Source: Prolixibacter sp. SD074
GTDB taxonomy: Bacteria; Bacteroidota; Bacteroidia; Bacteroidales; Prolixibacteraceae
DNA: 64,000 bases
Reading direction: 5' to 3'
Assembly: GCF_009617895.1 (NCBI RefSeq)
Contig: NZ_BLAW01000001.1
Coordinates: forward strand, 363,001-427,000
Of this stretch, positions 42,025 to 50,592 are shown piece by piece. Each line of letters begins with the position of its first letter. Position 1 is the stretch's first letter. The notes under the pieces are model-generated. The model had not been told where the DNA came from and made no database searches. It saw nothing but the letters and a program-made list of their open reading frames with translations. A program made the position numbers and the translations under genes.

Positions 42025-43353
42025 ATGGAAAACAATGCGAAGAAGAGCGTCAGCCGCAGACGCTTTCTGGGGACTACCGCTGCCGGAATGGCTGGCCTGG
42101 CCGTGCTTCCGGGACTTTCCTCCTGTAAAGAAAAACCAGCTGCAACAGACAAAGTCATCCGCATGGGCTTCATTGGTATGGGCCGTCAGTCCATGTTCCT
42201 GCTCAACGGATTCCTGCAAATTCCGGGTACACAGGTAGTGGCCGGTTGCGATGTGTATGGAAGAAAACGCAAACGTTTCGAGCAACGCGTGACCGATTTT
42301 TATGCCAAAGCCGGTCAGAAAGCAGACGTGAAAACGTACGAAAAATATGAAGACCTATTGGGTCGTGAGGATATTGATGCAGTAGTGATTGCCGTACCCG
42401 ACCATGCACATGCCATGATTGCTGTGGCTGCTTGTAAAACCGGCAAGGATGTGTACCTCGAAAAGCCGATGACCTTCACCATCAAGGAAGGACAGGTTTT
42501 GCGCAAGACCGTTCGCGACAATAACCGGATCCTGGGCATCGGCAGCCAACAACGCTCCGATCCCAATTTCCAACATGCTGTTGAACTGGTACAATCGGGC
42601 AAGCTGGGTAAAATCGAGAAAATCAATGCCTATGTTGGTGCACCGCCCACTCCCTATAACCTTCCTGAGGAGCCGGTTCCGGATGATTTGAACTGGGACA
42701 GGTGGTTGGGCCCGTTGCCCGGAGATATTCATTTTAATAATGAACTCGATCCGCCTATTTCGCTCGATCCTCCGCAGGATGAGCAGTTCTGGGGTGCCTG
42801 GCGCTGGTACAAGGAAATGGGTGGTGGTTTCACGACTGACTGGGGCGCTCACATGTTCGACATTGCACAGTGGGGCTTAGGTATGGATGGCAGTGGGCCT
42901 GTCGAAATTTCGCCTATTGGTGATGGAACCGAGTACATGACATTCAGGTATGCCAACGGAACCGTGATGACTTCCGAGCCGTTCGATGAGAAACTGACCA
43001 AAGGGGTCAAGTTTTGGGGCGAGACTGGCTGGATTGAGGTTGCCCGTGGTTATTTCAATGCTTCGGACGAGAAATTCATGCCTGCAGTAACAGCTAAGGA
43101 TGATGGTCCGTATGAAACCAAGATTCCGCACCAGGTGAATTTCATCGAAGCCGTTCGCGAGCGGAAAGATCCGGTTGTCCCGGTAGAAATCGGACACAGT
43201 AGTGCCACGGTTTGTAACCTGGGCAACATCGCCTGCGACCTGCAGCGTACCATCAAGTGGGATCCGGAAACAGAGACATTTGTGGATGACGAAGATGGTG
43301 CTGCTACCGCGAAATTAAGTTATGAATATCGCGCTCCCTGGAAACTGATTTGA
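42025..43353 (+). CDS. Tat-exported Gfo/Idh/MocA-family oxidoreductase A
   Basis: This 442-residue protein starts with a twin-arginine signal (SRRRFLGTTAAGMAG), so it is folded with its cofactor before export to the periplasm. The Rossmann core IRMGFIGMGRQSMF is at about 44-57. The EKP catalytic Lys lies in YLEKPMTF, and the C-terminal half has GGGFTTDWGAHMFDIAQWGL. The family oxidises or reduces sugar and cyclitol hydroxyls with tightly bound NAD(P). The substrate is unknown. A Cys soon after the signal (LSSCKEKP) could be a lipobox-like anchor. A terminator follows at 43384-43418. Confidence 0.85.
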   Translation: MENNAKKSVSRRRFLGTTAAGMAGLAVLPGLSSCKEKPAATDKVIRMGFIGMGRQSMFLLNGFLQIPGTQVVAGCDVYGRKRKRFEQRVTDFYAKAGQKADVKTYEKYEDLLGREDIDAVVIAVPDHAHAMIAVAACKTGKDVYLEKPMTFTIKEGQVLRKTVRDNNRILGIGSQQRSDPNFQHAVELVQSGKLGKIEKINAYVGAPPTPYNLPEEPVPDDLNWDRWLGPLPGDIHFNNELDPPISLDPPQDEQFWGAWRWYKEMGGGFTTDWGAHMFDIAQWGLGMDGSGPVEISPIGDGTEYMTFRYANGTVMTSEPFDEKLTKGVKFWGETGWIEVARGYFNASDEKFMPAVTAKDDGPYETKIPHQVNFIEAVRERKDPVVPVEIGHSSATVCNLGNIACDLQRTIKWDPETETFVDDEDGAATAKLSYEYRAPWKLI

Positions 43354-43383
43354 TTATCCATACGCTAAGTTTAGTTATATAAG

Positions 43384-43418
43384 ACAGGTTCTTCAAGCAA
43401 TTGGGGAGCCTGTTTTTT
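43384..43418 (+). terminator. Terminator of oxidoreductase A
   Basis: ACAGGTTC (43384-43391) pairs with GAGCCTGT (43406-43413) with one mismatch, followed by T6. It is 31 bp after the stop. Confidence 0.65.
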
Positions 43419-43426
43419 CTATACTT

Positions 43427-43695
43427 TTAAGAAGTAAGTGTTAAGTTTTAAGAGCAGGGATTAAACTTCCTATTAATCTGCCCTAACAGGGCGATATGCG
43501 TTTCGCCACACATATATATCCCAAGGCGTTGCCATTGGGCTGAATTAAGCTGTCCCTCCAGGACTCAAGACTGGAGAGGTATGTTTGGAAATAGAAACGT
43601 AAGAACTAATCCCGGCAGGATTGGAGTTGAATAGCCACCAGTTTTAACCGGTGGTTTGCATAGTGCGCGGGAACCGCGGTCGTGCGATGGTGTTG
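43427..43695. repeat. Composite intergenic repeats
   Basis: The 411-bp gap 43354-43764 holds an AAGTGTTAAGTTTTAAG copy (43427-43453). A string of hairpins follows: GCCCT/AGGGC near 43492, CCCAA/TTGGG near 43522, CTCCAG/CTGGAG near 43557. Near 43602 is ATCCCGGCAGGATTGGAGTT with a CCACC/GGTGG stem, a diverged copy of the element near 14280. No gene is visible. Confidence 0.6.
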
Positions 43696-43764
43696 ATTGG
43701 AAATTAAAGGTTGTTTCGACCGCAACGGAATATGGCCTTCCGTTTGACGATTTTTTTCTAAAAT

Positions 43765-45141
43765 CTATTGTCTGGCGTCTCGTGTTTGATGTCTAACGTC
43801 TCGTGCCTTTCTTCCGCTAAACAGAATGATCGCATTCACTGCGAATGCAGAAACGATAATCCAATTGCCAATCATCCGGTCGCCGTACAAACTGTATACT
43901 TTTCCGGCTAAAGCCAGGATACTTCCGGCTGCCATGGCTGCAGTGCTTCTTGCCTCGCTTGTGCGGAAACCAAGCAAGCCAGCCGCAGTTGGGACAATAA
44001 AGGCCCCGGAAAATACGGCCAGCGCAATCAGTAATACCTGGATGATGGACGTAACTTCCAGCGCCAGCAAAATGCTGAGCCCGCCCAGCCCAAGGATAAT
44101 CAGCCGGGTATTCAGCAACGAATTGTTAGTGTCGAGTCCTTTGGAAATGGGGTCGCTGATGATAATAGATGCCGTCAGCAACGTCGTATCAGCCGACGAC
44201 ATCACTGCCGAAAGCAGGGCCGCCATCATCAGTCCGATGCCCCATTCGGGCATCACGTGAATGATAACCGGAATCAACGCCGAACCGGTATGGTAATCCA
44301 GATCGGGATACTGGTAACTGGCAAAAACACCCAGAAAGGTAATCAGGAAAGCGAACGGTATGAGAATAATTGCCGTCAGCCTCACGCTTTTCCGGGCCGT
44401 TTCTTCACTATTGGCACAAAACAGTCGCGAATAAATATCCGGTCCAACCACAAACGTGGCCGAGTAGGAGAGCAGCAGCACTATCAGGTCAAGCACATCG
44501 AAATTTTGGTTGAATGGGAAACCGAGCGGTGTCATTCTTACCGGTGATACCGGAAAATGAAAGAAAATGTAGATGGCTGAAATCAAAATGCCGGTGAGAA
44601 TAAAGAAAGCCTGAAACTGGTCAGTCTTCAGGATGGAAACCTGCCCGCCGATGAGGGTATAGAAAACAAAAACCAGTCCGGCTCCCATGACGCCGTAGCC
44701 ATAGCCCAGGCCGAAAAAGCTGTTCATGATTTTCGCCGCCCCGATGATTTGTGCCGCTACAATGCCAATCCATGCCAGTGGAATAATAATGGAAGCAAGC
44801 GTTTTAGCTTTCAGACCGTAAAAATCGCCGACAAGCTGTGGTAGCGTATATTTTCCGAAACGGCTGACATATTTGGCCAGTGGTATCAAAACAATGAACC
44901 CGGCAGCCGCCGAAAGCATGAGCCAGGAAGCTGCCCATCCCTGTGTGTAAGCCAGATTAACGGTTCCCAGAATGGCTGAACTTCCCAAAATGGTGGCCAG
45001 CAGTGAACCGGTTACCTGCCACAAACTGCCCCGTTTTCCGGCAACGAAAAAGTCACCCGTAGTTTTGATCTTCCGGGAGGAGCGAATGCCCACCCAAATC
45101 ATGATGACAAGGTACAGTACCAGGAAAACGTATTTGATCAT
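43765..45141 (-). CDS. Sodium:solute symporter family protein
   Basis: This protein has 458 residues from ATG 45141 (MIKYVFLVLYLVIMIWVG), with about 13 membrane segments. It matches the SSS family, which moves sugars, carboxylates or amino acids with Na+. Motifs include GKRGSLWQVTGSLLATILGS near residue 35 and SSADTTLLTASIIISDP in the C-terminal third. An ATG nine codons upstream (45168) is less natural. The last 13 residues (ARDVRHQTRDARQ) are encoded by an intergenic-type repeat (43767-43803). That suggests the original stop was lost or the repeat inserted at the end. The substrate is unknown. Confidence 0.8.
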   Translation of the reverse strand: MIKYVFLVLYLVIMIWVGIRSSRKIKTTGDFFVAGKRGSLWQVTGSLLATILGSSAILGTVNLAYTQGWAASWLMLSAAAGFIVLIPLAKYVSRFGKYTLPQLVGDFYGLKAKTLASIIIPLAWIGIVAAQIIGAAKIMNSFFGLGYGYGVMGAGLVFVFYTLIGGQVSILKTDQFQAFFILTGILISAIYIFFHFPVSPVRMTPLGFPFNQNFDVLDLIVLLLSYSATFVVGPDIYSRLFCANSEETARKSVRLTAIILIPFAFLITFLGVFASYQYPDLDYHTGSALIPVIIHVMPEWGIGLMMAALLSAVMSSADTTLLTASIIISDPISKGLDTNNSLLNTRLIILGLGGLSILLALEVTSIIQVLLIALAVFSGAFIVPTAAGLLGFRTSEARSTAAMAAGSILALAGKVYSLYGDRMIGNWIIVSAFAVNAIILFSGRKARDVRHQTRDARQ

Positions 45142-45219
45142 GCAGCCGGACGTTTTGGTGTGGTGCAAAAATCGGACAAAATATCGTTCTGCCCAAATGG
45201 TTTGCCTGGCAGGCTATTT

Positions 45220-46116
45220 TCAGGAAGCAGGCCCTGTTGTCAGATCGTTTTCTCCTTCTTCCCGGAAGGGCGGACGAAATACCCAGACAATTCCCCACAG
45301 CGATGCAAAAGCAGTAATAAGATAGAACATAAAACTGAGGGCAATGGAAAGGTCGCCTGCCAGTCCCAGTTGTTGGGAACCATACAGGAAAACCAGTTCG
45401 CGTGCGCCGGCCCCGCCGATGGTAATGGGCAGCGCTGCTGCAACCGACGAAAGGAAAAAGAGGAACAGGTAATCGACGAGGTGAGCCTGCTGATGAAAAG
45501 CAAGCAGTATAAACAAAGCCGAAAACAGTTGCGATAGTTGCAGTGCCAGCGACCAACCGGTAAGCGGCAGATGGATCTTCAGGAACAAGGGAAAGAAAAG
45601 TCTCAGCAACAACAAAAATCCGCTGTATACCAAAAAGTATCCTACCCATGCCCATTGTCCGTAAGGAATTTGAATGGCCGAAAAGAAATAGAGCGTGATG
45701 GTAATCAATCCGATGGCGACGAGTCCGGACACCCGGTCGATGACTACTGCGCTAAAGTTCTTTTTCAGTCCGTTTTGCCGGAACTTATTCACGAGGTAAA
45801 TTTTGTAACCATCTCCGCCGATTCCTCCCGGTAGGAACAAATTGTAGAACATACCCATCCAGTACAGCTTCAGGTTGAGCCACCATGAGAGGTGTGCCCC
45901 GCTTTCGCGGAAAAGGAGGTTGAGCCGGAAAGCCGCCAACACTTTCGATAGTACAAAAAACAGCAAGGCCAGCATCAGGTATCCCGGCGCCGATTGCCCG
46001 AAAATGTGCATCACTTCCCGGAAGGAAATTTTGGAAAGCACCCAGGCAATGGCCCCTGCTGAAATAACCAGTTTAAGCAGGTTTAGCCCGATTTTTTTAA
46101 TTCGTTTCTTCTCCAC
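45220..46116 (-). CDS. YbhN/AglD-type membrane flippase-like protein
   Basis: This 298-residue integral membrane protein of the lysylphosphatidylglycerol synthase transmembrane family has about eight segments and lacks the cytosolic transferase domain of MprF. It contains LFLPGGIGGDGYKIYLV at about 96-112 and TIGGAGARELVFLYG near 230, both hallmarks. Members are thought to flip lipid-linked substrates. It overlaps the GT2 gene upstream by 20 bp, so the two are co-translated. A joint role in moving and glycosylating a polyprenyl-linked sugar is likely. The C-terminal tail is acidic. Confidence 0.82.
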   Translation of the reverse strand: MEKKRIKKIGLNLLKLVISAGAIAWVLSKISFREVMHIFGQSAPGYLMLALLFFVLSKVLAAFRLNLLFRESGAHLSWWLNLKLYWMGMFYNLFLPGGIGGDGYKIYLVNKFRQNGLKKNFSAVVIDRVSGLVAIGLITITLYFFSAIQIPYGQWAWVGYFLVYSGFLLLLRLFFPLFLKIHLPLTGWSLALQLSQLFSALFILLAFHQQAHLVDYLFLFFLSSVAAALPITIGGAGARELVFLYGSQQLGLAGDLSIALSFMFYLITAFASLWGIVWVFRPPFREEGENDLTTGPAS

Positions 46117-47041
46117 CGGTTACGCGCCTTACTTGATAGGGAGCTTTGTGTTGTGATTCGTAATAGGTGCGCATCTGGTAATCGAGCAGTAATCCCAGCG
46201 CGATGATTTGGAATCCGATAAACAGCAGAATGATTCCGAGCAGCAGCAACGGACGTCCCCAGATGTCTTCACCCATCAGTTTCAGAATGAGAAAGTAGAA
46301 GAGGATAGCACCTCCGGCAAGTCCGGTAAGGATACCAAAAGTTCCGAAAAAGTGCATCGGTTTTTGCATGTACTTGCGGAAAAAGAGCATCAGGATGAGG
46401 TCGCTGAGTACCCGGAACGTACGCGACAAACCGTATTTCGATTCTCCGTGAATGCGGGCATGGTGCTTCACATTTACCTGATCAATTTTGGCTCCCTCGT
46501 AATGGGCCAGTACCGAAATGAAACGGTGAAGTTCGCCATAGAGTGGAATGCTTTTGGCCATATCGGCACGGAAAACCTTCAAGGCGCAACCATTGTCTTT
46601 GATATCAACTTTCGTTACCCGACGGATCAGCCAGTTGCCCAGTTTCGATGGCAGTTTCCGGAGAATAAAGCCATCTTTCCGCTTTTCGCGGATGCCGGCA
46701 ACCAAATCGAAATCGCCTTTCTTGGCCTGCTCGACCATCATCGGAATGTCGGATGGGTCGTTTTGCAAATCGCCGTCCATCGTCACGATGAAATCGCCGG
46801 TAGCATAGTCGATGCCGGCTTTTAGTGCCGGGCACTGCCCGAAATTCTTCTTCAACTCAACCAGCTTCAGGTGCGGATTATTCATTGATTTGATAACCTG
46901 GACGGTGTTGTCGGTCGATCCATCGTCGACATAGACAATCTCGAACGGGTAACCGGTTAATGCGGCAGATATTTGTTCAACCAGTGGCCGGATATTATCC
47001 TCCTCGTTAAACACGGTGACCACTACTGAAATCTTTTCCAT
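46097..47041 (-). CDS. Family 2 glycosyltransferase (polyprenyl-phosphate sugar transferase type)
   Basis: This 314-residue protein has the GtrB/ArnC/DPM1 layout. A GT-A domain at about 1-220 carries VVTVFNEEDNIRPLVEQI, YVDDGSTDNT and MDGDLQNDPSDIP (metal-binding Asp groups), then RRVTKVDIKDNGCALKVFR. Two C-terminal membrane segments lie at about 230-290. It likely transfers a sugar to a polyprenyl phosphate at the membrane. The YbhN-type gene overlaps its 3' end and probably flips the product. Catalytic residues are intact. Sugar specificity is not evident. Confidence 0.87.
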   Translation of the reverse strand: MEKISVVVTVFNEEDNIRPLVEQISAALTGYPFEIVYVDDGSTDNTVQVIKSMNNPHLKLVELKKNFGQCPALKAGIDYATGDFIVTMDGDLQNDPSDIPMMVEQAKKGDFDLVAGIREKRKDGFILRKLPSKLGNWLIRRVTKVDIKDNGCALKVFRADMAKSIPLYGELHRFISVLAHYEGAKIDQVNVKHHARIHGESKYGLSRTFRVLSDLILMLFFRKYMQKPMHFFGTFGILTGLAGGAILFYFLILKLMGEDIWGRPLLLLGIILLFIGFQIIALGLLLDYQMRTYYESQHKAPYQVRRVTGGEETN

Positions 47042-47340
47042 GGACGCTGTTTCTGATTTGAGGCAAAATTAGGATTTTTGATGATGTGGTCTAAATTTAT
47101 GACTGGGTAAAAATGAAATGGGAGTTATTCGGTTACCTTTTTTATTTTAATATTATTTTTTGCTTTGCACCCAATCGGAAGAGTTCTATTTATAATGAGT
47201 TTTAATTAACTGATTGGAGATGTGTTTGAACGGTTTTAAAAACTAGAAAAAGAGTGAGTTATGGATGTGTTTTTGTTGGTAAGCTGATTACTCTTTTATC
47301 CGGAAACTTGAAATTAACATTCATTAACAAGCAAGGGTAA

Positions 47341-47369
47341 TTGACAGTTAAAAAAAATATATATATTTG
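47341..47369 (+). promoter_or_regulatory. Promoter of an orphan small RNA
   Basis: TTG at 47341-47343 and TATATTTG at 47362-47369 (perfect TAnnTTTG) are 18 bp apart. Transcription is predicted to start near 47374. It is the best promoter match in the window and has no open frame downstream. Confidence 0.6.
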
Positions 47370-47372
47370 TAC

Positions 47373-47476
47373 AACCCTGTAGAAAGAGAAGTGGTCGTCT
47401 GTTTCGCAGGGGGGATTTGAGGTTAAATAATTTTTGTTGGTGGAAAATTGAGGGCGGTAGATTTACCGCCCTTTTT
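47373..47476 (+). ncRNA. Candidate small RNA of about 100 nt
   Basis: Between the promoter at 47341-47369 and a strong terminator (GGGCGGTA 47452-47459, TACCGCCC 47464-47471, T5) lie about 100 bases with no reading frame. A closing stem CCCTG/CAGGG can form between about 47375 and 47411. It is in the 509-bp gap 47042-47550 and points towards the rubrerythrin gene, which is on the other strand. The family is unknown; size and position do not match 6S or tmRNA. Confidence 0.5.
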
Positions 47477-47503
47477 CTTGGTGTTTACTTTGAGGTTTTA
47501 CAT

Positions 47504-47528
47504 AAAAAAAGGCCCTCGATAGGGCCTT
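47504..47528 (-). terminator. Terminator of the rubrerythrin gene
   Basis: AAGGCCCT (47509-47516) pairs with AGGGCCTT (47521-47528), followed on the minus strand by T7. It is about 22 bp after the rubrerythrin stop. Confidence 0.85.
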
Positions 47529-47550
47529 GATTTGTTTCGGGTATTCCCGG

Positions 47551-48129
47551 TTAATAGTTGGCGTTTTCTTCTTCAAAATAAGCTTTTGGATGCAAACAGG
47601 CGGGACAACGTTCCAGCGCTTCCTCTCCTTCGTGTATATAACCGCAGTTCCGGCATCTCCAACGAACCTTTTTCTTTTTTTTGAAGACTAAATCGTTTTC
47701 CAGATTTTCCAGCAGTTTCCGGTACCTTTTTTCGTGTTCGGCTTCTACCTCAGCAATCTTCCGGAAAGCCAGGGCCGCTGCTTTGAAACCTTCTTCTTCG
47801 GCAACTTTGGCGAACTCCGGATATAAATCGGTCCATTCTTCGTTTTCACCTTCGGCGGCAGCCAGGAGGTTTTCGGCGGTCGTACCTTCCACCCCGGCAG
47901 GGTAGGAAGCGGTGATTTCCACCATTCCTCCCTCCAGAAAGCGGAAGAACCGTTTAGCATGTGCAATTTCGTTCAATGCCGTCTCCTGAAAAATGGCTGC
48001 GATTTGCTCATAGCCTTCTTTTTTCGCGATTTTCGCAAACATATCGTAGCGGTTTCGCGCTTGCGACTCACCGGCAAAAGCTTTCAGTAGGTTTTGCTCG
48101 GTCCGGGTTCCTTTGATATTTGTCTCCAT
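47551..48129 (-). CDS. rbr: Rubrerythrin
   Basis: This 192-residue protein has an N-terminal ferritin-like diiron domain (about 1-145). It carries the helices with [38 protein letters not shown] and [18 protein letters not shown], which hold the Glu and His iron ligands. The C-terminal rubredoxin-like domain (about 155-190) has CRNCGY and CPACLHP. It reduces hydrogen peroxide in the cytoplasm of anaerobes and microaerophiles. It lies 33 bp downstream of a flavin reductase-rubredoxin gene, which could supply electrons. The pair looks like an oxygen/peroxide defence operon. Confidence 0.92.
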   Translation of the reverse strand: METNIKGTRTEQNLLKAFAGESQARNRYDMFAKIAKKEGYEQIAAIFQETALNEIAHAKRFFRFLEGGMVEITASYPAGVEGTTAENLLAAAEGENEEWTDLYPEFAKVAEEEGFKAAALAFRKIAEVEAEHEKRYRKLLENLENDLVFKKKKKVRWRCRNCGYIHEGEEALERCPACLHPKAYFEEENANY

Positions 48130-48162
48130 TTATTAATTGATTTTTGGTTTATTTTGGTCTGA

Positions 48163-48882
48163 CTAATCTTTCTCGAACATGTCTTTTGTTGCCCCGCAAA
48201 GTGGACAAACCCAGTCGTCCGGAAGATCTTCAAATGCTGTTCCCGGCGGAATTCCGGTAATCGGGTCTCCTGTTTCCGGATCATAATTGTAATGGCAAAC
48301 CTGACAGGTCCAGGTTTCGTTTTTGGCGGGAGCTTCTTCTGCGGGTTGTTCGGTTTTTTCTTCTTCAAGTTTTTCCATCTCAATATAGGTTGGCGCATTT
48401 TTCGGTGACAAACCTTTCCTTACTTCATGGTAATAAGCATAGGTCAACGGATTGGCCCCTTCGTCAATTATGTCGAAATCGAGCACTTCTCCTATGAAAA
48501 GAATGTGCGTTCCGATTTCGTGCGTTTCGGTCACTTTACAATCGAACCAGGCTACCGAAGAATCAGTGACAATGGGAGCCCCGGTTTGTGCCGTGATGGT
48601 TTTCACCTTTTCAAACTTATCAATCTCACGGCCACTCTTGTAACCGAAGGTGCCAATGATTTCGGGCGAAGCATCTTCCCGCAAAACGGAGAATGCGAAA
48701 ATGCCGCTTTCGCGGATTAACTCTGCGGTAAAGTTATCGCGGTTACAACTGATGGCAAATCGTGCCGGCTTAGCTGTTACCTGGAAAGCCGTATTGGCAA
48801 CATAACCACCCAGTTTATCTCCTGATTTAGTAGAAATAAGGTATAGCCCGTAGCTTACCTTGAAAAATGCGTTGATGTTCAT
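48163..48882 (-). CDS. Flavin reductase-rubredoxin fusion (high-molecular-weight rubredoxin)
   Basis: This 239-residue protein combines an FMN-binding flavin reductase-like domain (about 1-155) with a rubredoxin domain. The first contains [20 protein letters not shown] and [14 protein letters not shown]. An acidic Glu/Ala/Pro linker leads to the rubredoxin (about 190-238) with [15 protein letters not shown] and [11 protein letters not shown], two intact CxxC pairs. This is the layout of Hrb, which passes electrons from NAD(P)H to flavodiiron protein or rubrerythrin. Position directly before rubrerythrin fits such a chain. No flavodiiron protein is in the window. Confidence 0.87.
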   Translation of the reverse strand: MNINAFFKVSYGLYLISTKSGDKLGGYVANTAFQVTAKPARFAISCNRDNFTAELIRESGIFAFSVLREDASPEIIGTFGYKSGREIDKFEKVKTITAQTGAPIVTDSSVAWFDCKVTETHEIGTHILFIGEVLDFDIIDEGANPLTYAYYHEVRKGLSPKNAPTYIEMEKLEEEKTEQPAEEAPAKNETWTCQVCHYNYDPETGDPITGIPPGTAFEDLPDDWVCPLCGATKDMFEKD

Positions 48883-49076
48883 GGGTTGTTGTTTTGGGTG
48901 AATAAGCCACTAATTTAGCGATAATAGAAGTAAATTAACAGGAATTGAGGAACCGATTTATCGTTAATTATTATCCATCGTATGGAGATATTTTGAAGGT
49001 CAGGGTAATTGTCTCATCAAAATTCCAGGGATAAAAAATGATGGTAAATCGGCATGTGATTATGCTATTTAACACC

Positions 49077-49105
49077 TTTGGAGGTTGAATTTTTCCTTAT
49101 ATTCG
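49077..49105 (+). promoter_or_regulatory. Putative promoter of oxidoreductase B
   Basis: TTTG at 49077-49080 and TATATTCG at 49098-49105, 17 bp apart, approximate the Bacteroidota consensus (one mismatch in the -7 box). The ATG is at 49155. Confidence 0.45.
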
Positions 49106-49154
49106 TGTCGGTATCGTACACGGTACGAGAACAAAATCAAACCAATTAACTACA

Positions 49155-50495
49155 ATGAAGGAGAACAGACGAACTTTCCTGAAGAAATCGTCGGTAGGAG
49201 CAGCCGGCATCACCATTGGCGGAATCGGCATGTCAGCCAGAAGTTACAGTCGCATTATTGGAGCCAACGAACAAATTAACGTAGCCGGTATCGGAACGCG
49301 AAGCCGAGGTGATTACCTTGCCGGCGAATTTGGGAAAGCGGCAGGAGCAGTCGTGACGCATATCTGCGATGTCGATGCACGAGTGGTAGAAAAAACCATT
49401 GCCAACATCAAAAAGGCAACCGGAAACGTACCGAAGGGCGAACGGGACATCCGGCGTTTGCTGGAGGATAAAACCATCGATGCTGTTTTTATTGCGACAC
49501 CCGATCATTGGCACGCTCCGGCTTCATGGATGGCGATGGAGGCTGGAAAGCATGTGTATGTAGAAAAACCCTGTTCACACAATCCGAAAGAAGGGGAATT
49601 GCTGAAGAAATTTCAGGCCAAATATGGGAAGGTAATTCAGATGGGGAACCAACAGCGTTCGGCTCCCGACACCATAGAAGTTATCCGGGAAATCCATAAT
49701 GGCATGATTGGCGGGGTGTACCTGGGAAAAGCTTTTTATAACAACAAGCGGGGAACCATTGGTGTGGGAAAACCTGTCCCTGTTCCGGATTACCTTGATT
49801 GGGAACTTTGGCAGGGACCAGCACCACGTGCCGCATATCACGACAATTACCATCCGTATAACTGGCACTGGTTCTGGAATTGGGGGACCGGCGAAACATG
49901 CAACAACGGCACGCATGAGCTGGATGTATGTCGCTGGGCTTTGCAGGTCGATTTTCCCAAACATGTAAAAGCCACCGGCGACCGTTATTTTGATAAGGAC
50001 GACGATTGGCAGTTTTACGATACGTTACTCAATCATTACGAATTTAAGGGCAATAAAATAATTACCTGGGAAGGGCAGAGCTGTAATGCGGCAAAACTAT
50101 ATGGCCGCGATCGGGGTTCGGTGATCTTCGGAACGAAAGGCTCAGTTATTATCGATCGCTCTGGATATGAAGTGTATGATTTGAGTGGTCATAAATTCAG
50201 GGAACAGAAAACGGGACAAACATCAAGTACATCCGACACAGTAGGAACCGGTGATATGATGACGTTAAATCACATCAATAACTTCCTCGATACGGTCCGT
50301 GGAAAGCATGTCGGGCAGCATTCACCCATCGATGAAGCCCATAAATCAGTTATGTTGTGTCACCTGGCCAACATTGCCTGGAAGATGAAACGACCGATTA
50401 CGTGCAACGAAGAGAATGGCCGTATTCTAAACGACAACGAAGCTATGAAGATGTGGGGAAGAGCCTACGAAAAAGGCTGGGCCCCCAAAATATGA
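49155..50495 (+). CDS. Tat-exported Gfo/Idh/MocA-family oxidoreductase B
   Basis: This 446-residue protein has a textbook twin-arginine signal (NRRTFLKKSSVGAAG). The Rossmann core INVAGIGTRSRGDYL is at about 41-55, TPDHWHAPASWMAMEAGKHV follows, and the EKP catalytic Lys lies in YVEKPCSHN. The C-terminal half has WHWFWNWGTGETCNNGTHELD, where His and Asp line the substrate site. The family uses bound NAD(P)(H) to oxidise sugars or cyclitols in the periplasm. It starts the cluster with ApbE and oxidoreductase C, separated from ApbE by about 100 bp and a hairpin. Confidence 0.85.
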   Translation: MKENRRTFLKKSSVGAAGITIGGIGMSARSYSRIIGANEQINVAGIGTRSRGDYLAGEFGKAAGAVVTHICDVDARVVEKTIANIKKATGNVPKGERDIRRLLEDKTIDAVFIATPDHWHAPASWMAMEAGKHVYVEKPCSHNPKEGELLKKFQAKYGKVIQMGNQQRSAPDTIEVIREIHNGMIGGVYLGKAFYNNKRGTIGVGKPVPVPDYLDWELWQGPAPRAAYHDNYHPYNWHWFWNWGTGETCNNGTHELDVCRWALQVDFPKHVKATGDRYFDKDDDWQFYDTLLNHYEFKGNKIITWEGQSCNAAKLYGRDRGSVIFGTKGSVIIDRSGYEVYDLSGHKFREQKTGQTSSTSDTVGTGDMMTLNHINNFLDTVRGKHVGQHSPIDEAHKSVMLCHLANIAWKMKRPITCNEENGRILNDNEAMKMWGRAYEKGWAPKI

Positions 50496-50541
50496 AAACC
50501 ACAAGCGATTATTTTTTTTAATGATAGCATAGAGTATGTGT

Positions 50542-50581
50542 AAAGTAGCTGTCCGGGAGGATAGCTACTTTCCTGTTTTTT
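50542..50581 (+). terminator. Hairpin between oxidoreductase B and apbE
   Basis: AAAGTAGCT (50542-50550) pairs with AGCTACTTT (50563-50571), with TCCTG and T6 following. It is probably a partial terminator after oxidoreductase B. It makes an ATG at 50536 unlikely as the apbE start. Confidence 0.65.
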
Positions 50582-50592
50582 CAGTATTGAAA

